This document shows positions 1-11,439 of a DNA stretch of 64,000 nucleotides, in pieces. The stretch lies in contig OY725502.1 in the NCBI GenBank assembly GCA_963281255.1, positions 1,922,001 to 1,986,000 on the forward strand, in the 5' to 3' direction. A model generated the notes under the pieces. That model searched no databases. It saw only the letters and a program-made list of their open reading frames with translations, and was not told the origin of the DNA. The first letter of the stretch is position 1, and every line of letters starts with the position of its first letter. Source of the DNA: Aphrocallistes beatrix (lineage: Eukaryota > Porifera > Hexactinellida > Sceptrulophora > Aphrocallistidae). The translations under genes and the position numbers were made by a program.

Positions 1-120
1 CTAGAAAAATTAAAAAAATTGTCAATTTTTGATGCTTAATGATGACGTCATATTAATATATTAATATACGCAGTCTATTAAAATTCAAGCCTTATATCAC
101 CTAAAATGGGTGAGTTATAG
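1..120 (-). repeat. Partial copy of the TGACGTCA-containing Helitron-like repeat
   Basis: This is the body of the repeat family seen complete at 10747-11207 and 28829-29319. It has the GATGACGTCAT core followed by the 'gggtgagttatagtcgaaa' type segment. The GC-rich hairpin end is missing, because it would lie left of the window or has been lost. The call rests on similarity to the other copies in this window only. Confidence 0.6.
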
Positions 121-668
121 TCGAAAAACTGAAAATAGTAGTAATTTCAAGCCATTCTTAGCTAAGTCAATAAGACTATTTCGTTCATTTGTTGACTAAT
201 TAGATCAAAACGTTGTCACAACACAAATGATCTGAAAATTACTTTCTAGTTAAAGCAAGGTCAAGTCAAGAATCGACCCTGACAAACTGCAAATTGTTTC
301 CACAAAACCGCTCTCTTACTACTCCCGCCCAATTAAAGAGGTTCATTCGAATGAGAAAACAATCTAAAAAAGTTTAATCCCCCCAATTCTCCACAATGGT
401 TCATTTATATGGAAACGAATAAAGATGGGCCAAAATTGCCCCGCATATAGAGGTTCTACTGTATGTATATGTTACGGGGGAAATTAAAATCCGGGGGAAT
501 TTTAAATTCCCCTAGTGGAAATTAAAATTGGAGTTTCCATTGGGGAAAATTCCAATTGGAGTTTCCACTGGAGGAATTTAAAATTCACCTGGAGAAAAAT
601 GAAATTCGAATTTACCCCAAAATAAGAGAGCACATTTATGAGAAATAAAATGAATATAATAAGACTGA

Positions 669-884
669 GTGAGATGGAGAGAGTTTCTCGGCCAACTAGT
701 ATCAGGTGAAGGGCGTCGGCCCCTACCTTCTACACTTTCACGTATAGAGTCCTGGCCTAGACCAAGTAAGAAGAAGGATATAAGACAGTTTATGGGGTTA
801 GTCAATTGGTACAGGGAATATGTTCCAGGGATAGCGAAACTGGCGTTGCCTTTACACCATTCTTCTAGTAGGAACAATTTAGTT
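669..884 (+). pseudogene. Ty3/Gypsy reverse transcriptase fragment
   Basis: A 72-codon open frame contains an 'RQFMGLVNWYREYVPGIA' segment preceded by 'GEGRRPLPSTLSRIESWPRP'. This is the RT to RNase H junction typical of Ty3/Gypsy pol, where the thumb-region helix follows 'K-I..WP.P'. The catalytic YXDD box, integrase and LTRs are not present nearby, so it is a small relic. It ends just before the mariner copy. The family call rests on motif recognition. Confidence 0.7.
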
Positions 885-956
885 TGATAGAATCGATTGA
901 TTAATTTCCAAGTTACGCTTTCCTAAAGATTGACTATAGTAACCACAGAAGAATTT

Positions 957-2029
957 ATGGCTTCTAAATCGAGCGAAATGTTACTTGAGCAGAGAGCCTA
1001 CATCAAAATTCGCTCATTCTCAGCGATACTCCAAGGAATATCCACCAAGATTTGGTTACCGTATTTGGGGATGAGGCCTGTTCGGAATCGACGGTTAAGA
1101 AGTGGAGTCTTCGTTTTCGTGGAGGTAGGGAGTCGATAGAAGATGACCCTCGGATGGGACAACCCGTTACTGCTACTACCTCCAACAATATTGCTCTTGT
1201 AGCTGAAATGTGTGATTCTGATCCGCATATTACAGTGGAACAGTTAGCTGGCACCTTGGACTTGTCAACGGGAAGTGTTCATACTATTCTGACAAAGCAT
1301 CTTGGTATGTCAAAGGTTTGTTCACGTTGGGTGCCACATTTCTTAACACAGGCTCAAAAGGAGAACCGATTGAGAATGGCCAAAAACTTGCTGGAAAAAT
1401 ATGAGCATTGCGATGAGAGGCGATTATCTGAAATATGTACCGGGGATGAAACTTGGAGATATTCAGAACCTCCACGCAAGCAACAGAATAAGGTATGGGT
1501 GGCAAAAGGGAGTGCTCCCCCAGGATTACCGAGACCCGATCGCTGGGCCCCCAAGGTTATGTACACGATTTTTTTTGATGCGTATGGTCCAGTGTGCCAA
1601 ATCTGTGCTCCAAAGGGGCAAACAATCACTGGCAACTTCTACGCAACAATAGTTCTTCCTGAGATCCAAAAACATTATTTTAAGCGTCGACCAGCCACCG
1701 GACTCAAAGGAATAAAACTTTTGCACGATAATGCCAGACCACACAAATCTAAGCAGGTGAAGGAAACAATTGCTTCTATGGGTCTTGAGGAGTTAGAACA
1801 TCCACCATATAGTCCTGACCTAGCACCCTGCGACTTTTGGCTCTTCGATGGGCTCAAAAGACATCTAGCTGGATCGGTTTTTGAGGAAGATGCACAAATT
1901 GAAAGGGCAATTCGTCTATATCTCAGAGACATCCCCCAAGAGGAGTATAAGAAGACTTTTTTTAAGTGGATTGAACGTTTAAAGCTGGTAATTGAGCAGA
2001 AGGGAGATTACTTTGAACATTTAATGTAG
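957..2029 (+). pseudogene. mariner (DD34D) transposase with one N-terminal frameshift
   Basis: The main frame (1052-2029, 325 codons) covers most of a mariner transposase. The three catalytic aspartates lie in 'TGDETW', 'LHDNARPH' and 'YSPDLAPCDFWLFD'. The last two are separated by exactly 34 residues, which is the mariner DD34D signature. The linker reads WVPHFL where most mariners have WVPHEL. The expected N-terminus (MASKSSEMLLEQRAY...) begins at ATG 957 in another frame and runs into the main frame after a single-base shift between about 1011 and 1030. The element is therefore recently dead rather than ancient. I found no convincing terminal inverted repeats on either side. Confidence 0.85.
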
Positions 2030-3920
2030 TATTTGATGTTTAGGTTTCTAAATAATAAAAATAATTGCAGGGTTACGAACTAATTGAATGCCCTAAGTAG
2101 TAAAAATAATGGAGCTACACATCAGTCTGTCGACCGACATTTTTTACTCATGGTATTGATGAACTTGCCTAGACATTTTGTTAAATTTCTTTACCCTTCA
2201 TATTATTCATTCCCCAGCTCCATATAAAATAATTTTCAGTATACACGCGTATTTTAAATTGCACCACCACTGAAACCAAGCATTTATTGTGAATTATTGT
2301 ACTATTGTAGAAAGTGAATAACAGGATGAAAGAAGAGTAGAAAGGAAATAATGTACATTATTTCGTCTAACACAATTCATAAATAGAATCACTGAGTGGC
2401 TGAATATGGGCTCAAGTAGAAAATAATTATATCATACATGTGTTCACTTTCAAGTCTACTGCTTCGTGTAGAAAGAATTGTTTCACTCTTCAATTGTTCT
2501 GAATACTGTATTGAAACTTGAATATTGGATTTGAGAAAAAAAAATTTGCTACAGAGTCAAATTTACAATAATGATTTCATTATGATTTATAAAACAGATC
2601 AGGTGGACTTCTAATAAAAACATTCTGGAAATATAGACATAGCAATTAGTTTCTTACGGAGTACATAGTATCAGAACCAATATTTGAGAATCAAATATCT
2701 TTGTTCTCATACGTATGCCGCATTGCGGATGTGACTTGAGTCGAAATCCGGAGAAGTAATGCATGTTCGCACTTATTTGCACAGTTAACTAGACTCGAGT
2801 GTGCCACGTTGAGAATAGCAATATGCAGTCAGAAAATTATTGTGATAATGAAAATAATAGAGGTATACAAGTTCCAAACAACTGGAGAGTCATTACTCAA
2901 GTATATTACATTTTCTAAACCTTGTCACGGTGTATTAATTCGATATCCAAGAGAGAGCTGCAAATGGATCTGATATATGCAGCTCCCCTCTCCCAATTAC
3001 TACTCGCCAGACCACAGCATCACTCAAGCAGATCAAAAATTCATTACATGGTAATGAGCCTATCATTATATATACTATCAATCTTTCCTTTTTTGGATTA
3101 TCCGAATTCGTCGCACTCACTAGAGTCTACTATGAGTTCTACATCATTCCTTTCGGACGTATTCGATCTTAAAATAGACTCTAATTTAAATTTCTAAAAT
3201 TAAAGCTTTAATGAATCCGACTATTCAATCAAATGAATGAGTTCCTAGATAAATTATAGACCTTTGGAATGGCCAAGGTTCATTAGCAGATTAGAAACCA
3301 AAAGTCATATCATCAGCACATATCATAGTAGGTTGTATATTTATTTGCGCAATCTCTGCACCTGCTTCCTTTGTAAAAAAGTGCTTACGTATAGTTGAGT
3401 CTGCGATATAAATGATTTAATGATACCACATTAAAAGCTGTCGAATATTCTACATATTCTAAAATATCTTAAATCATGAAGTATTCATATTGGTGACATT
3501 GCCCCATGTAAGAAATGGATGCATTCAAAGAAAAGTGATGATATTATCTGTATAATTCGATATTATGTCTGCATGATGGAATTAAAATAGTATTAAGTAA
3601 AAACACAGTATTATTCATACTGTTTTGAATTATTCAGAAGGGTGACACAAAGTTTAGCCATTAGCCATTAGCCATTAACCCACAGACCAAAAAACTACAA
3701 GATCAGCTTTAAACATATTATCTAATAACCAAAAAAATGCAACTTGTGTTGCTTGATTTACATATTTTAGAACCATGTAGTTTACCACTGTAGTCGTCAT
3801 GTACCTAAAAAGGTTGAGGTAAAGATCAGATTTTCTTAAACCACATTAAACAAATGTTACTTATTACAGTCGCCTACGATGGACACTCAATTTATGGATT
3901 AAATATTTCCATAAGTGATA
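2030..3920. other. AT-rich spacer, no gene recognised
   Basis: I see no coding frame with recognisable motifs. The short frames at 2922-3197 have no homology I can name. There is a small direct repeat of 'tagccattagccattaacc' near 3657. Otherwise it is low-complexity AT-rich sequence. Confidence 0.5.
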
Positions 3921-3928
3921 GTATAGTA

Positions 3929-4093
3929 CAGCGCTGTCCAACAGGCGGCCCGCGGCCTTGCTTTGTGCGGCCCGCGTTGCGTCCAAAATGCCTCAATCCA
4001 TACCCATCCCGAGTGCACGCCCCTGTATTGCGGCCCGCCACAAAATGGTATGGAGCAGTTGCGGCCCGAAGTAAATATAGTTGGACAGCCCTG
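3929..4093. mobile_element. hAT MITE (165 bp) with 8-bp target duplication
   Basis: The ends are CAGCGCTGTCCAAC and GTTGGACAGCCCTG, which are inverted repeats. The element is flanked by perfect 8-bp direct repeats GTATAGTA at 3921-3928 and 4094-4101, the target duplication length of hAT transposons. The interior is GC-rich with repeated 'gcggcccgc' subterminal motifs. It has no coding capacity. A related left end occurs at about 50994. Confidence 0.85.
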
Positions 4094-4109
4094 GTATAGT
4101 ATATCGATC

Positions 4110-5145
4110 TACCCATTCCGCCATACTTACGAACTTTGAAATCAAGGAAAGAACATAGGATGTGTAGCCGGGACTTGGCCACTAATACATGGTATAGTCT
4201 TTTTCTACAAATTGTTAGATTTAAGATTATTATTATGAATTTTTATTGATAGGAACATCAAATATTTGATTGATTATCTGGACAAGAGAATGAATGATCT
4301 ACATTATTAATATGTAATTTAAAAGTATTTTGCTAATAAAATATATTAAATGCTAATGGAGATATGTTGATACATATAAGAGAAACATAATCTAGTCGTT
4401 CATAGATTTTTCAATATAATGTAGCCGTCTTTGGTTAACAAAATCGATGGATCTCTTTGTCCATATAAGGGGAAAGATGATCTAGTTGCTTCCACCAGGT
4501 GAAGAGAAATTTGTCGCATATAAGTTTGAACCATGGAGTCACCCTTTTCTCTCCTCCTTCTGCATCCGTAAGCAATTGCTTAACTTCATCCGCGCTCATA
4601 TAACTAATGAGAGATAATATATGTTTTAAATAAATTGAGAATCATATCGAATAAATGCATAACAAACAAAGATATTAATTATTTATTTATTTATTTATTT
4701 ATTATGATGGACTATTGTCTTAAATCTTAACGGTTATTAAGGGAAAAGATCTACTTTGAAAAATTGTTAAAACCACTCATTTCAAAACAAAAACAGTTTC
4801 GAATTAGTTAGTACATGCTAAAACACAAAAAACCCTGGTGGCTTTTGGGGAAAGCTATACAATTGAATGAACTATTCTAATTTTTTCCAAATGAAGTCCT
4901 TTAAAAATGTGTAGTGTACGTATAGCTTAGAAATTGTCGAGAATTGAGCGGACATATTAAGGCGTTTAAAAATTATTTCATCCTATAGGTTCAGAATAAC
5001 GATAAAAGGTGGCATTTGGGTGGTCCCCTGTTCCATGAATGACCCGGAGGAACGCTTACAGCGCCGCAATTTCCGCCAATGTGGGATTGCCGTCCCAGAA
5101 CATCCAGGGTTCCGCAGGTCATTTCTCCAGACAATTAGCACACAA
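4110..5145. other. AT-rich spacer with a (TTTA)n tract
   Basis: It holds a short tetranucleotide microsatellite (attta/ttta) at about 4680-4704. I recognise no gene. Confidence 0.5.
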
Positions 5146-5149
5146 TACA

Positions 5150-5333
5150 CTTTGTTTAACCCCATTTGTTAAATGATAGACAATTATGCGAACAGTTTTA
5201 CACAACAAATTCTAATAAATAAACTACTCATACGTACAACAGTAGTACTTAGTAGTATAATCCAAATAACTACAGTGATGATCAAAAGTAGGTGCGCGAC
5301 CAATTATGGCAGCGGACCATCCACGGCGTGACA
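5150..5333 (+). repeat. Dispersed repeat, inverted relative to 22642-22812
   Basis: The start (about 'cccatttgttaaatgatag') and the end ('agcggaccatccacggcgtg') match the reverse complement of 22642-22812. The middle has diverged. Two copies share both boundaries, which suggests a transposable unit about 170-185 bp long. I could not assign its class. Confidence 0.6.
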
Positions 5334-6186
5334 GGACTTCTTTACCCTACATTACTCCAGTTGATTAAAAGCCCCCACAGAAGAGTGTTTATCCAGATTT
5401 CCTGATACAGTGGAACTCGGATAAGACGTACCCTTCGGGAAGGAATTATTAGTGTGTACTATCCGTAAGTACGAACTAACCGAGTTTGTACTACATAGAA
5501 ATCTATATTATAGATTGATTTTGGTTCAGAGAAATGAATACGTACTAAACCGAAGAACGTATTATCCGAGTAAGTACTACCGAGTTCTACTGTATTATTA
5601 TATTGGACCATAGATCCTACGTATATAATAGTAGGAAGCACACTAGAAATTTGAAGGCACACTAAAACCCATACTTGCCAACTGTCCCGTTTTTGGCGGG
5701 ACGTCCCGCTTTTTTCACTCTTCTATTGAGTTAATTTTCTCGAGTGTCCCGCTTTTTCATGAAATTTCCCCATTATGTCCCGCTTTTTTTTACTCATGTA
5801 TAATACTTTTCTATTGCGTCCCGCCATGTCCCGCGAAATTCCATGCTGCGTCCCGTTTTTATCATGGCTCAGGTATGAAAACCTCTAAACTTAAAACAAT
5901 CCCATCGTGATTGCGGAACCGGGAGAGAAGGATCGGTTCTGAGATAATAACGCAGGTTGAGTTGGTTTGAAAATTCAGATTCGAAGCGACTTCTTTCTGA
6001 TGGGACGCATTGGGTAGAATTTTGTTGTCGATAGATCTAATTTATTTTAGGTACTGTGCTTGAAATCTCAGTTCTAAATTCATATATCCCTTTCTAAAAT
6101 ATTCATCATAAAATCAAGTTGTTTAACAAGTGTTGAATTGACAGTATTAAAATCAAAGTGATATGCACATAATTTGTACAAATTAT
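5334..6186. other. Spacer with interspersed GTCCCGC(T)n repeats at 5690-5860
   Basis: Between about 5690 and 5860 the sequence repeats 'gtcccgctttttt' in several diverged copies. It opens with 'acttgccaactgtcccg', a pattern common at hAT element ends. No matching second end or target duplication was established. No gene is seen. Confidence 0.45.
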
Positions 6187-7086
6187 TTAGTGAAACCAGG
6201 GATGTTGTAGAAGTTCTTTGGCACTGGGTCTTTCTTCAGGATCAACCTTTAAGAGACTGAACACAAAGTCACGTGCATCTTCCGAGTATTTGTTCCAGTC
6301 GAGTTCTTCATAGAAAAAGCTTCCAGACACAATAGAGTCGTACATACTGCTCGTCATCTCGAGGACAGGCCCTTCAGGGTAAAAGGGAGGATAGCCCATC
6401 AGCATGATATAAGCAACCACTCCAAGCGACCACAGATCACACCTCTTGTCATAGGGGATAGACCCATCCACTTTCCCTTCTTTATTGAATCTGAAATCAT
6501 TGATCAGTACCTCAGGCGACACGTAGTACAAGGTGTAGAGAGCATTGGTTAAGCCTTTATTGTCTTGTTCGGCATAGCCAAAATCAGCTAACTTGAGCGA
6601 TACATCCCCCTTCCCACTTGGAGATTTACTCAAGAGAATGTTTTCAGGTTTTAGGTCTCTGTGAACAATGTTTTGTGTGTGTAGGTAACTAACTGATTCC
6701 ACTATCTGCCTCATCAACACTTTAGCTTCATCCTCACAGACTGGCTTCTTCTCTATGTAATCAAACAGTTCTCCCCCATTCATATACTCCATTACTACAA
6801 ATAGACGTTCATCTTCTCTTTCGTCACCGTTTTCATCCTGAATTACAAGACCATTAGAGAAGACGTCTCGGATCTGAACAATATTATCACTCCCTTTGCA
6901 CAGGCTCTGAATGTGGATTTCCTTTCTCGTGTCTTCACAATCCGGCAGAATCTTCACTGCGTAATCCTGCCCTGTACTAACATCTTTACACGTGTACACA
7001 TCTCCATTAACCCCATTGCCTAGCACTTTTCCCCATGATATAGCATATTGATCAGCAATATTACATTCTTTTATTAATTTATCCAT
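6187..7086 (-). CDS. MAPKAPK-like Ser/Thr protein kinase 1 (intronless)
   Basis: A 299-residue kinase covering essentially one catalytic domain. The glycine loop is LGNGVNGDV (residues 22-30) and the ATP-anchoring lysine is K45 in YAVKIL. The catalytic loop is HRDLKPEN (HRD at 142-144), the magnesium loop DFG (168-170), and SPEVL stands in place of APE. The N-G-x-V loop, the 'VMEYMNGGELF' hinge and 'CDLWSLGVVAYIMLMGYPPFY' resemble MAPKAPK2/3/5. The insert before 'YDKRCDLW' is most like MAPKAPK5. I chose ATG 7086 because its N-terminus aligns with the paralogue at 16581-17489; an in-frame ATG at 7167 would add 27 unsupported residues. The protein ends right after the domain (HPWFH), so it lacks the regulatory tail of vertebrate MAPKAPKs. 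From 6194 to 6797 the DNA appears identical to the paralogue. Confidence 0.85.
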   Translation of the reverse strand: MDKLIKECNIADQYAISWGKVLGNGVNGDVYTCKDVSTGQDYAVKILPDCEDTRKEIHIQSLCKGSDNIVQIRDVFSNGLVIQDENGDEREDERLFVVMEYMNGGELFDYIEKKPVCEDEAKVLMRQIVESVSYLHTQNIVHRDLKPENILLSKSPSGKGDVSLKLADFGYAEQDNKGLTNALYTLYYVSPEVLINDFRFNKEGKVDGSIPYDKRCDLWSLGVVAYIMLMGYPPFYPEGPVLEMTSSMYDSIVSGSFFYEELDWNKYSEDARDFVFSLLKVDPEERPSAKELLQHPWFH

Positions 7087-7169
7087 CAAAATTATTAGAA
7101 TTGTGGGAAGTATTGAATTAGTCTGCAAGATCGGTTGGTTCAACTTGGTTGTATTACTAAAGTTCATAG

Positions 7170-7855
7170 ATTAATTCTATTTATATATAGTATCTGCTTC
7201 CATCAATGTTGAGTCTAAGAAATTTGATTACATGTGTGTCCGTAAGAAAGTACAGCAATATCATTATTGAATAACACTATAAGTTTATTGTTATAACAAC
7301 TAGTATCCGATCACATTGAAAACATGCTGAATATAACTGCCATCATTCTGGTAAACACTGACGAACAATAGAGCGTTTCCACCAACGTAAATTAATTTTA
7401 AATCCTGTAAAAAGTCGGCAATATCGCCAAATCATCGAGGTGTTACGAGCTTTCAAAACTTGTTCTGACAACGTGTAACACCTCGGTGATTTAGCGAACT
7501 CTCTAATGCCAATTTTTTTATGGAATTTAAAGTTTACTACACGAATACTTAGTAAGCATTTTAAAATATTTCGGCTGGTTTATCGAGCCTACTGGCTATG
7601 TAAGTATGTATACAAGAATTATTGCAACACTTCTATACGTATACTTATTTTATCATTACACAGTTACTTCATGCTATTGATTATTTCAATGATATCGAAC
7701 AAATGACGTAAATATATTATTTGTCAATAATTTTAAACAATAATATGAATAATTATAAATGTCATTTATGATGACGTCATAATTTAATTATTTCTGTATA
7801 TTATATTGCTCCTTGTCGGTTGATTTTATGTTATAATTTAGTATTTTCTCTATTA
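7170..7855. other. AT-rich spacer, no gene recognised
   Basis: I see nothing coding. A TGACGTCAT motif near 7772 may be a remnant of the repeat family described at 10747-11207. Confidence 0.4.
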
Positions 7856-7860
7856 CGAGT

Positions 7861-8150
7861 CAGGATACGCGAAAGAAGATAGAGATCCTATTACTAAATG
7901 GTGGAAACACACTCACAGAGATGTTGGAGATTAATAGGACAACTGTGTATCGAGTTAAAAAAAGACTTACTGATGGTTCAACACTTAAACACAGGAGAGG
8001 AGGTAGACCTGGTAGAATATCCGCTGCAATCAAACAATCTGCTGTCCTGATCATAAAGAACGACCCTGAAATTGGCATACGCAAATTAGCTGTTAAAATA
8101 TCCGATAGAAAGTGCATAAACATAGCTAAGAGTACAATTCATTTGGTTTG
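7861..8150 (+). pseudogene. N-terminal helix-turn-helix of a Tc1/mariner-type transposase
   Basis: The frame reads '...EMLEINRTTVYRVKKRL' followed by 'HRRGGRPGRIS' and then a second HTH-like segment ('IRKLAVKIS...STIHLV'). This is the paired HTH plus GRPR-like hook of Tc1/mariner and IS630-type transposases. The frame stops at 8151 and no DDE domain follows, so it is a fragment. Confidence 0.65.
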
Positions 8151-8648
8151 AGCCAGTTCCCACAAATGAATAACATAACATTATGACTGATTGCTCATGA
8201 CTTTGATGTGGGAAGCCTCTAAGGGTATCCAATACAAAATGAATTGAGGAATTTGTTAGGTTCGGTCACATTCCACATCCAAAGCATTTCCCCACGAACT
8301 ATCTGGGCGAAAGTTTACGACCTCTGCACTTTCTGTGAAGCAGCAAAATAACGAAATAACCAGTCGGAGTTGGCTTGTTTTAGTCAAGTAAAGAGGCAAT
8401 AATATCATACTGCTTTCCTTGTAGACTTTCATTCATAAGGTCGAACATTCTACACTGTCTACTTCAGCGTCACCTTGTGGATGGAATATTGAAAAAAGTG
8501 GGAAAAGTATATGAAAGACTCGCTGATCATGAAAATAATACTCCACATAAAAGGTGCTATTTAGCCTGGCGTCAACTACAAACATTTTGAAATCAGGAAT
8601 CGGCATATATTTTACTTTAGAAAGGAATATAATGTCAGAAGCTGAAAT

Positions 8649-10058
8649 ATGGAGAAAGATATTCACAAGAATAATGGACGTGGTCGTTTTTCTGGGGAAA
8701 GAGGACTTCTTTTTCGTGGATCACCAGAAAGGATTGGTCATATTCATAATTGCAATTTTCTTGGTTTATTAGAGCTTTTGGCTTCTTATGATCCTATTTT
8801 ACAAGAACACATAACTAAGGTCAAGATATCACAACAAAAAGGAAAACGATTACAGACTCACTACCTGTCACCTGAGTCGCAGAATGAGTTTATCTGTGTT
8901 TGTGAGCACAAGAGGTATATCTTGAGTGAACGTGAGTTTGCAAAATACTTTTCTATTATGGTAGATTCCACTCCAGATACTAGTCATACTGAACAATATT
9001 TATCCTGAGATACCTGAGAAGAGATGATGAGAGTTTCGTAATAGAACGATTTTTAGCCTTTATAGACTGCTGCAAGAAAGCAGTTATAATTCTCTGAACA
9101 CTGAAATAGTATGAAATACCAATTGCTGATTGTCGAGGGCAGGGCTATGATAATGCTGCAAACATGTCAGGTGTATACAATAGCGCATCAAACATACATG
9201 TATCAACACCATCAACCTGTGCGGAGTCGAGTCCGCATCAAGCTGTGTTTTGGCAGTCACTTTCTTTAGAATGGTACGAACAATTCAACTCTTTTCTCGT
9301 GCAGTCCTCAGCGGTGGAGCATCTTACAAAGCTACATCGGTTCATCCCTACATGGATTACCTGGTACAAGGTGGAGGTCGTGTTGCCAGTGTGAGATCGT
9401 TTGCAGCTAAGCTTCCTGGAATAAAAGCGGCACTACAAGAGCTCTTGTTGCTAAATCTAAGCCCAAAGACATTCATGGAGGTAAATGGAGCTATACAATA
9501 TGTACCGTCTTCCACTTGTGTTGTAATGTCTTCGATTTGGATTAAAATCTAAGTACCAATTGGTCAAATAAACCAAATAATCCAGGCTAGGAAGGCAACA
9601 ATCGGAGTAGAAGTTGAAAACCTAAGGAGTCTAGTTGAAGACCTAGAAGAACTCCTAAAAAGATGGTCTTCTATTTTATTCGATTCAAAATTAGTAGCCA
9701 ATGCTACGTATGTATGACTATTCAAACTGAATTTCCGCTGAGGCGTAAGAGCAAACCAAAAGCCTTTTTGGATGAAACCCAAGATGAAGAATCAATTGCT
9801 GAACATAGCTTTGAGAGTGAAGAACAGTGTGCATTTGAGCACAATATATTCTACGTCATTGATTCTGTAATACTTGTAGCTGGCATAAGGAAACGCTGTA
9901 TCGCTGCAAGAATGATACACGATCTTTTCTACTTTCTTTGTGGCAATATCTGGCTTCTTTTTGAAATTGAAAATGATTTATATTTTATACATTACGTATT
10001 TATATTATCGATTCTACTTAGGTATATAATAATAAGAAAAATTTACTTACGTAAATGA
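8649..10058 (+). pseudogene. Degenerate hAT transposase (TTF/ZMYM-type)
   Basis: Several frames that shift against each other give pieces of one protein in order. They are 'NFLGLLELLASYDPIL', 'HYLSPESQNEFI', 'FSIMVDSTPDTSHTEQ', then 'FIDCCKKAV', 'YEIPIADCRGQGYDNAANMSG', and near the end 'FEHNIFYVIDSVI.AGI'. These segments belong to the hAT transposases often annotated as zinc finger MYM-type or TTF-type proteins. 'IMVDSTPD' and 'GYDNAANMSG' are catalytic-core segments. Stops and frameshifts throughout show it is dead. The C-terminal dimerisation end of such a protein appears at 12500-12839 and may be the other end of the same copy. Confidence 0.8.
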
Positions 10059-10228
10059 GAATTGAAGTTAACGGGCAATAGCATGAATGCAATTTGGTGG
10101 CGGTGGTTATCAAGTTACGATGAAACTGATTGAACCATAAGGTGATCTGAGTAAACGGAACAAAATCTCACGATTCTACGGGTAATCTCAGAATTCTACG
10201 CTAGAAAACCATCCATGGTTATATAGTA

Positions 10229-10712
10229 CAAGCGCTTGCGAAGCGCGGCTGGCGGACACTTCGTGTCCGCCGGAGGCTCCCTTCGGTCGCCTGGGGTCAC
10301 ATTGGTTAATAATAAGGGAGAGAACATCTCTAAATACGCCTGTCATAATGCTATAATCGATATCGCACGAAAAATCACCAAAAATATCAATTTTTAAAAT
10401 TTTGATGAGTAATGATGACGTTATAAAAAAGTGATGAGTCATCATTTTTTGATGATAGTGGCATCATATGTGAAGTATGTTAGTATACAGATTCTATTAA
10501 AATTTCAGCTTCCTATCTCCTATAATGGCTGAGTTACACTCGAATTACTGTGTTGCTTAACTTTTAAAAATGTGACAATGACGTCATAATTCCATGATGA
10601 GTCGACATTTTGCTCTGAGCTCAGAACTTACTGGAGCCATAGCCAAAATACTCCCACATGCCAAAAATCAGCTTTCTTCGCCCGGCAGTTTCTTCAATCA
10701 ATTCGTTACAGA
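10229..10712 (-). mobile_element. Helitron-like nonautonomous repeat, copy a
   Basis: On the minus strand it starts TCTGTAACGAATTGATTGAA next to a (TA)n tract. It ends in a GC-rich region with the inverted repeat GGCGGACACGAAGTGTCCGCC-like stem and a terminal CTTG before T. It carries the TGACGTCA-type palindrome twice (one copy altered). No coding capacity and no target duplication are seen. The Helitron assignment is inference from the 5'-TC, the 3' hairpin and the insertion between A and T. Confidence 0.6.
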
Positions 10713-10738
10713 TATATATATATATATATATATATATA
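10713..10738. repeat. (TA)n microsatellite
   Basis: An uninterrupted TA repeat lies between two Helitron-like copies. The same kind of tract borders the family start at 11208-11220 and 28804-28828. Confidence 0.9.
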
Positions 10739-10746
10739 CGTACATA

Positions 10747-11207
10747 CAAGCGCGCTTCGCGCTTGCTTGCGCTTCGCGGCTGGCGGACACTTCGTGTCCG
10801 CCGGAGGCTCCCTTCGGTCGCCTGAAGTCACATTGGTTAATTATAAGGGAGATAACATCTCTAAATATGTCTGTTCTACTGTGCTAATCGATATCACTCG
10901 AAAAATCACCAAATTTGTCAATTTTAAAATTTTTGATGCGTAATGATGACGTCATAACAAAGTGATGAGTCATCATTTTTTGATGAAAGTCTCAAAATTT
11001 CAGCCTTCTATCTCCTATAATGGCTGAGTTATGCCCGAATAACTGTGTTGCTTAACTTTCAAAAATGTGACAATGACGTCATAATTCCATGATGAGTCGA
11101 CATTTTCGTCTGAGCTCAGAACTTACTGGAGCCATAGCCAAAAGACTCCCACATGCCAAAAATCAGCCTTCTGCGCCCGGCAGTTTCTTCAATCAATTCG
11201 TTACAGA
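10747..11207 (-). mobile_element. Helitron-like nonautonomous repeat, copy b (complete)
   Basis: This is the cleanest minus-orientation copy, 461 bp. The plus strand begins CAAGCGCGCTTCGCGCTTG and has the hairpin GCGGACACTTCGTGTCCGC. It then runs through two TGACGTCAT palindromes and ends at '...AATTCGTTACAGA' before (TA)n. It lies in tandem with copy a, separated only by TA-rich spacer. Confidence 0.65.
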
Positions 11208-11439
11208 TATATATATATATACAATCATCGAGTTTTAATAGTAAGGATATACACACACATACACACACATTAATCGAGTTTTAATAGTAAGGATAAGAAT
11301 CTCACGAATCTACGCAACAGTTCTGTTAAAAAAGGATAATGTAATGTTTCAAAAAGCACTTGTATCTATGCCACTACTGAAAATATTAGTTAGTAGGTAG
11401 GTACCTACACATTTATGGTTTGATATGATGTTCAGAGAA

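Larger units (their letters stand above)
10090..11324. mobile_element. Foldback element split by two Helitron-like insertions
   Basis: The segment from about 10095 to 10225 resembles 56865-57003, the inner right part of the complete foldback element at 56659-57037. The last part of that element ('aatctcacgaatctacgcaa') reappears at about 11298-11320. Between the two parts sit the two hairpin-ended repeats at 10229-10712 and 10747-11207. The simplest reading is one older element interrupted by later insertions. Confidence 0.65.
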
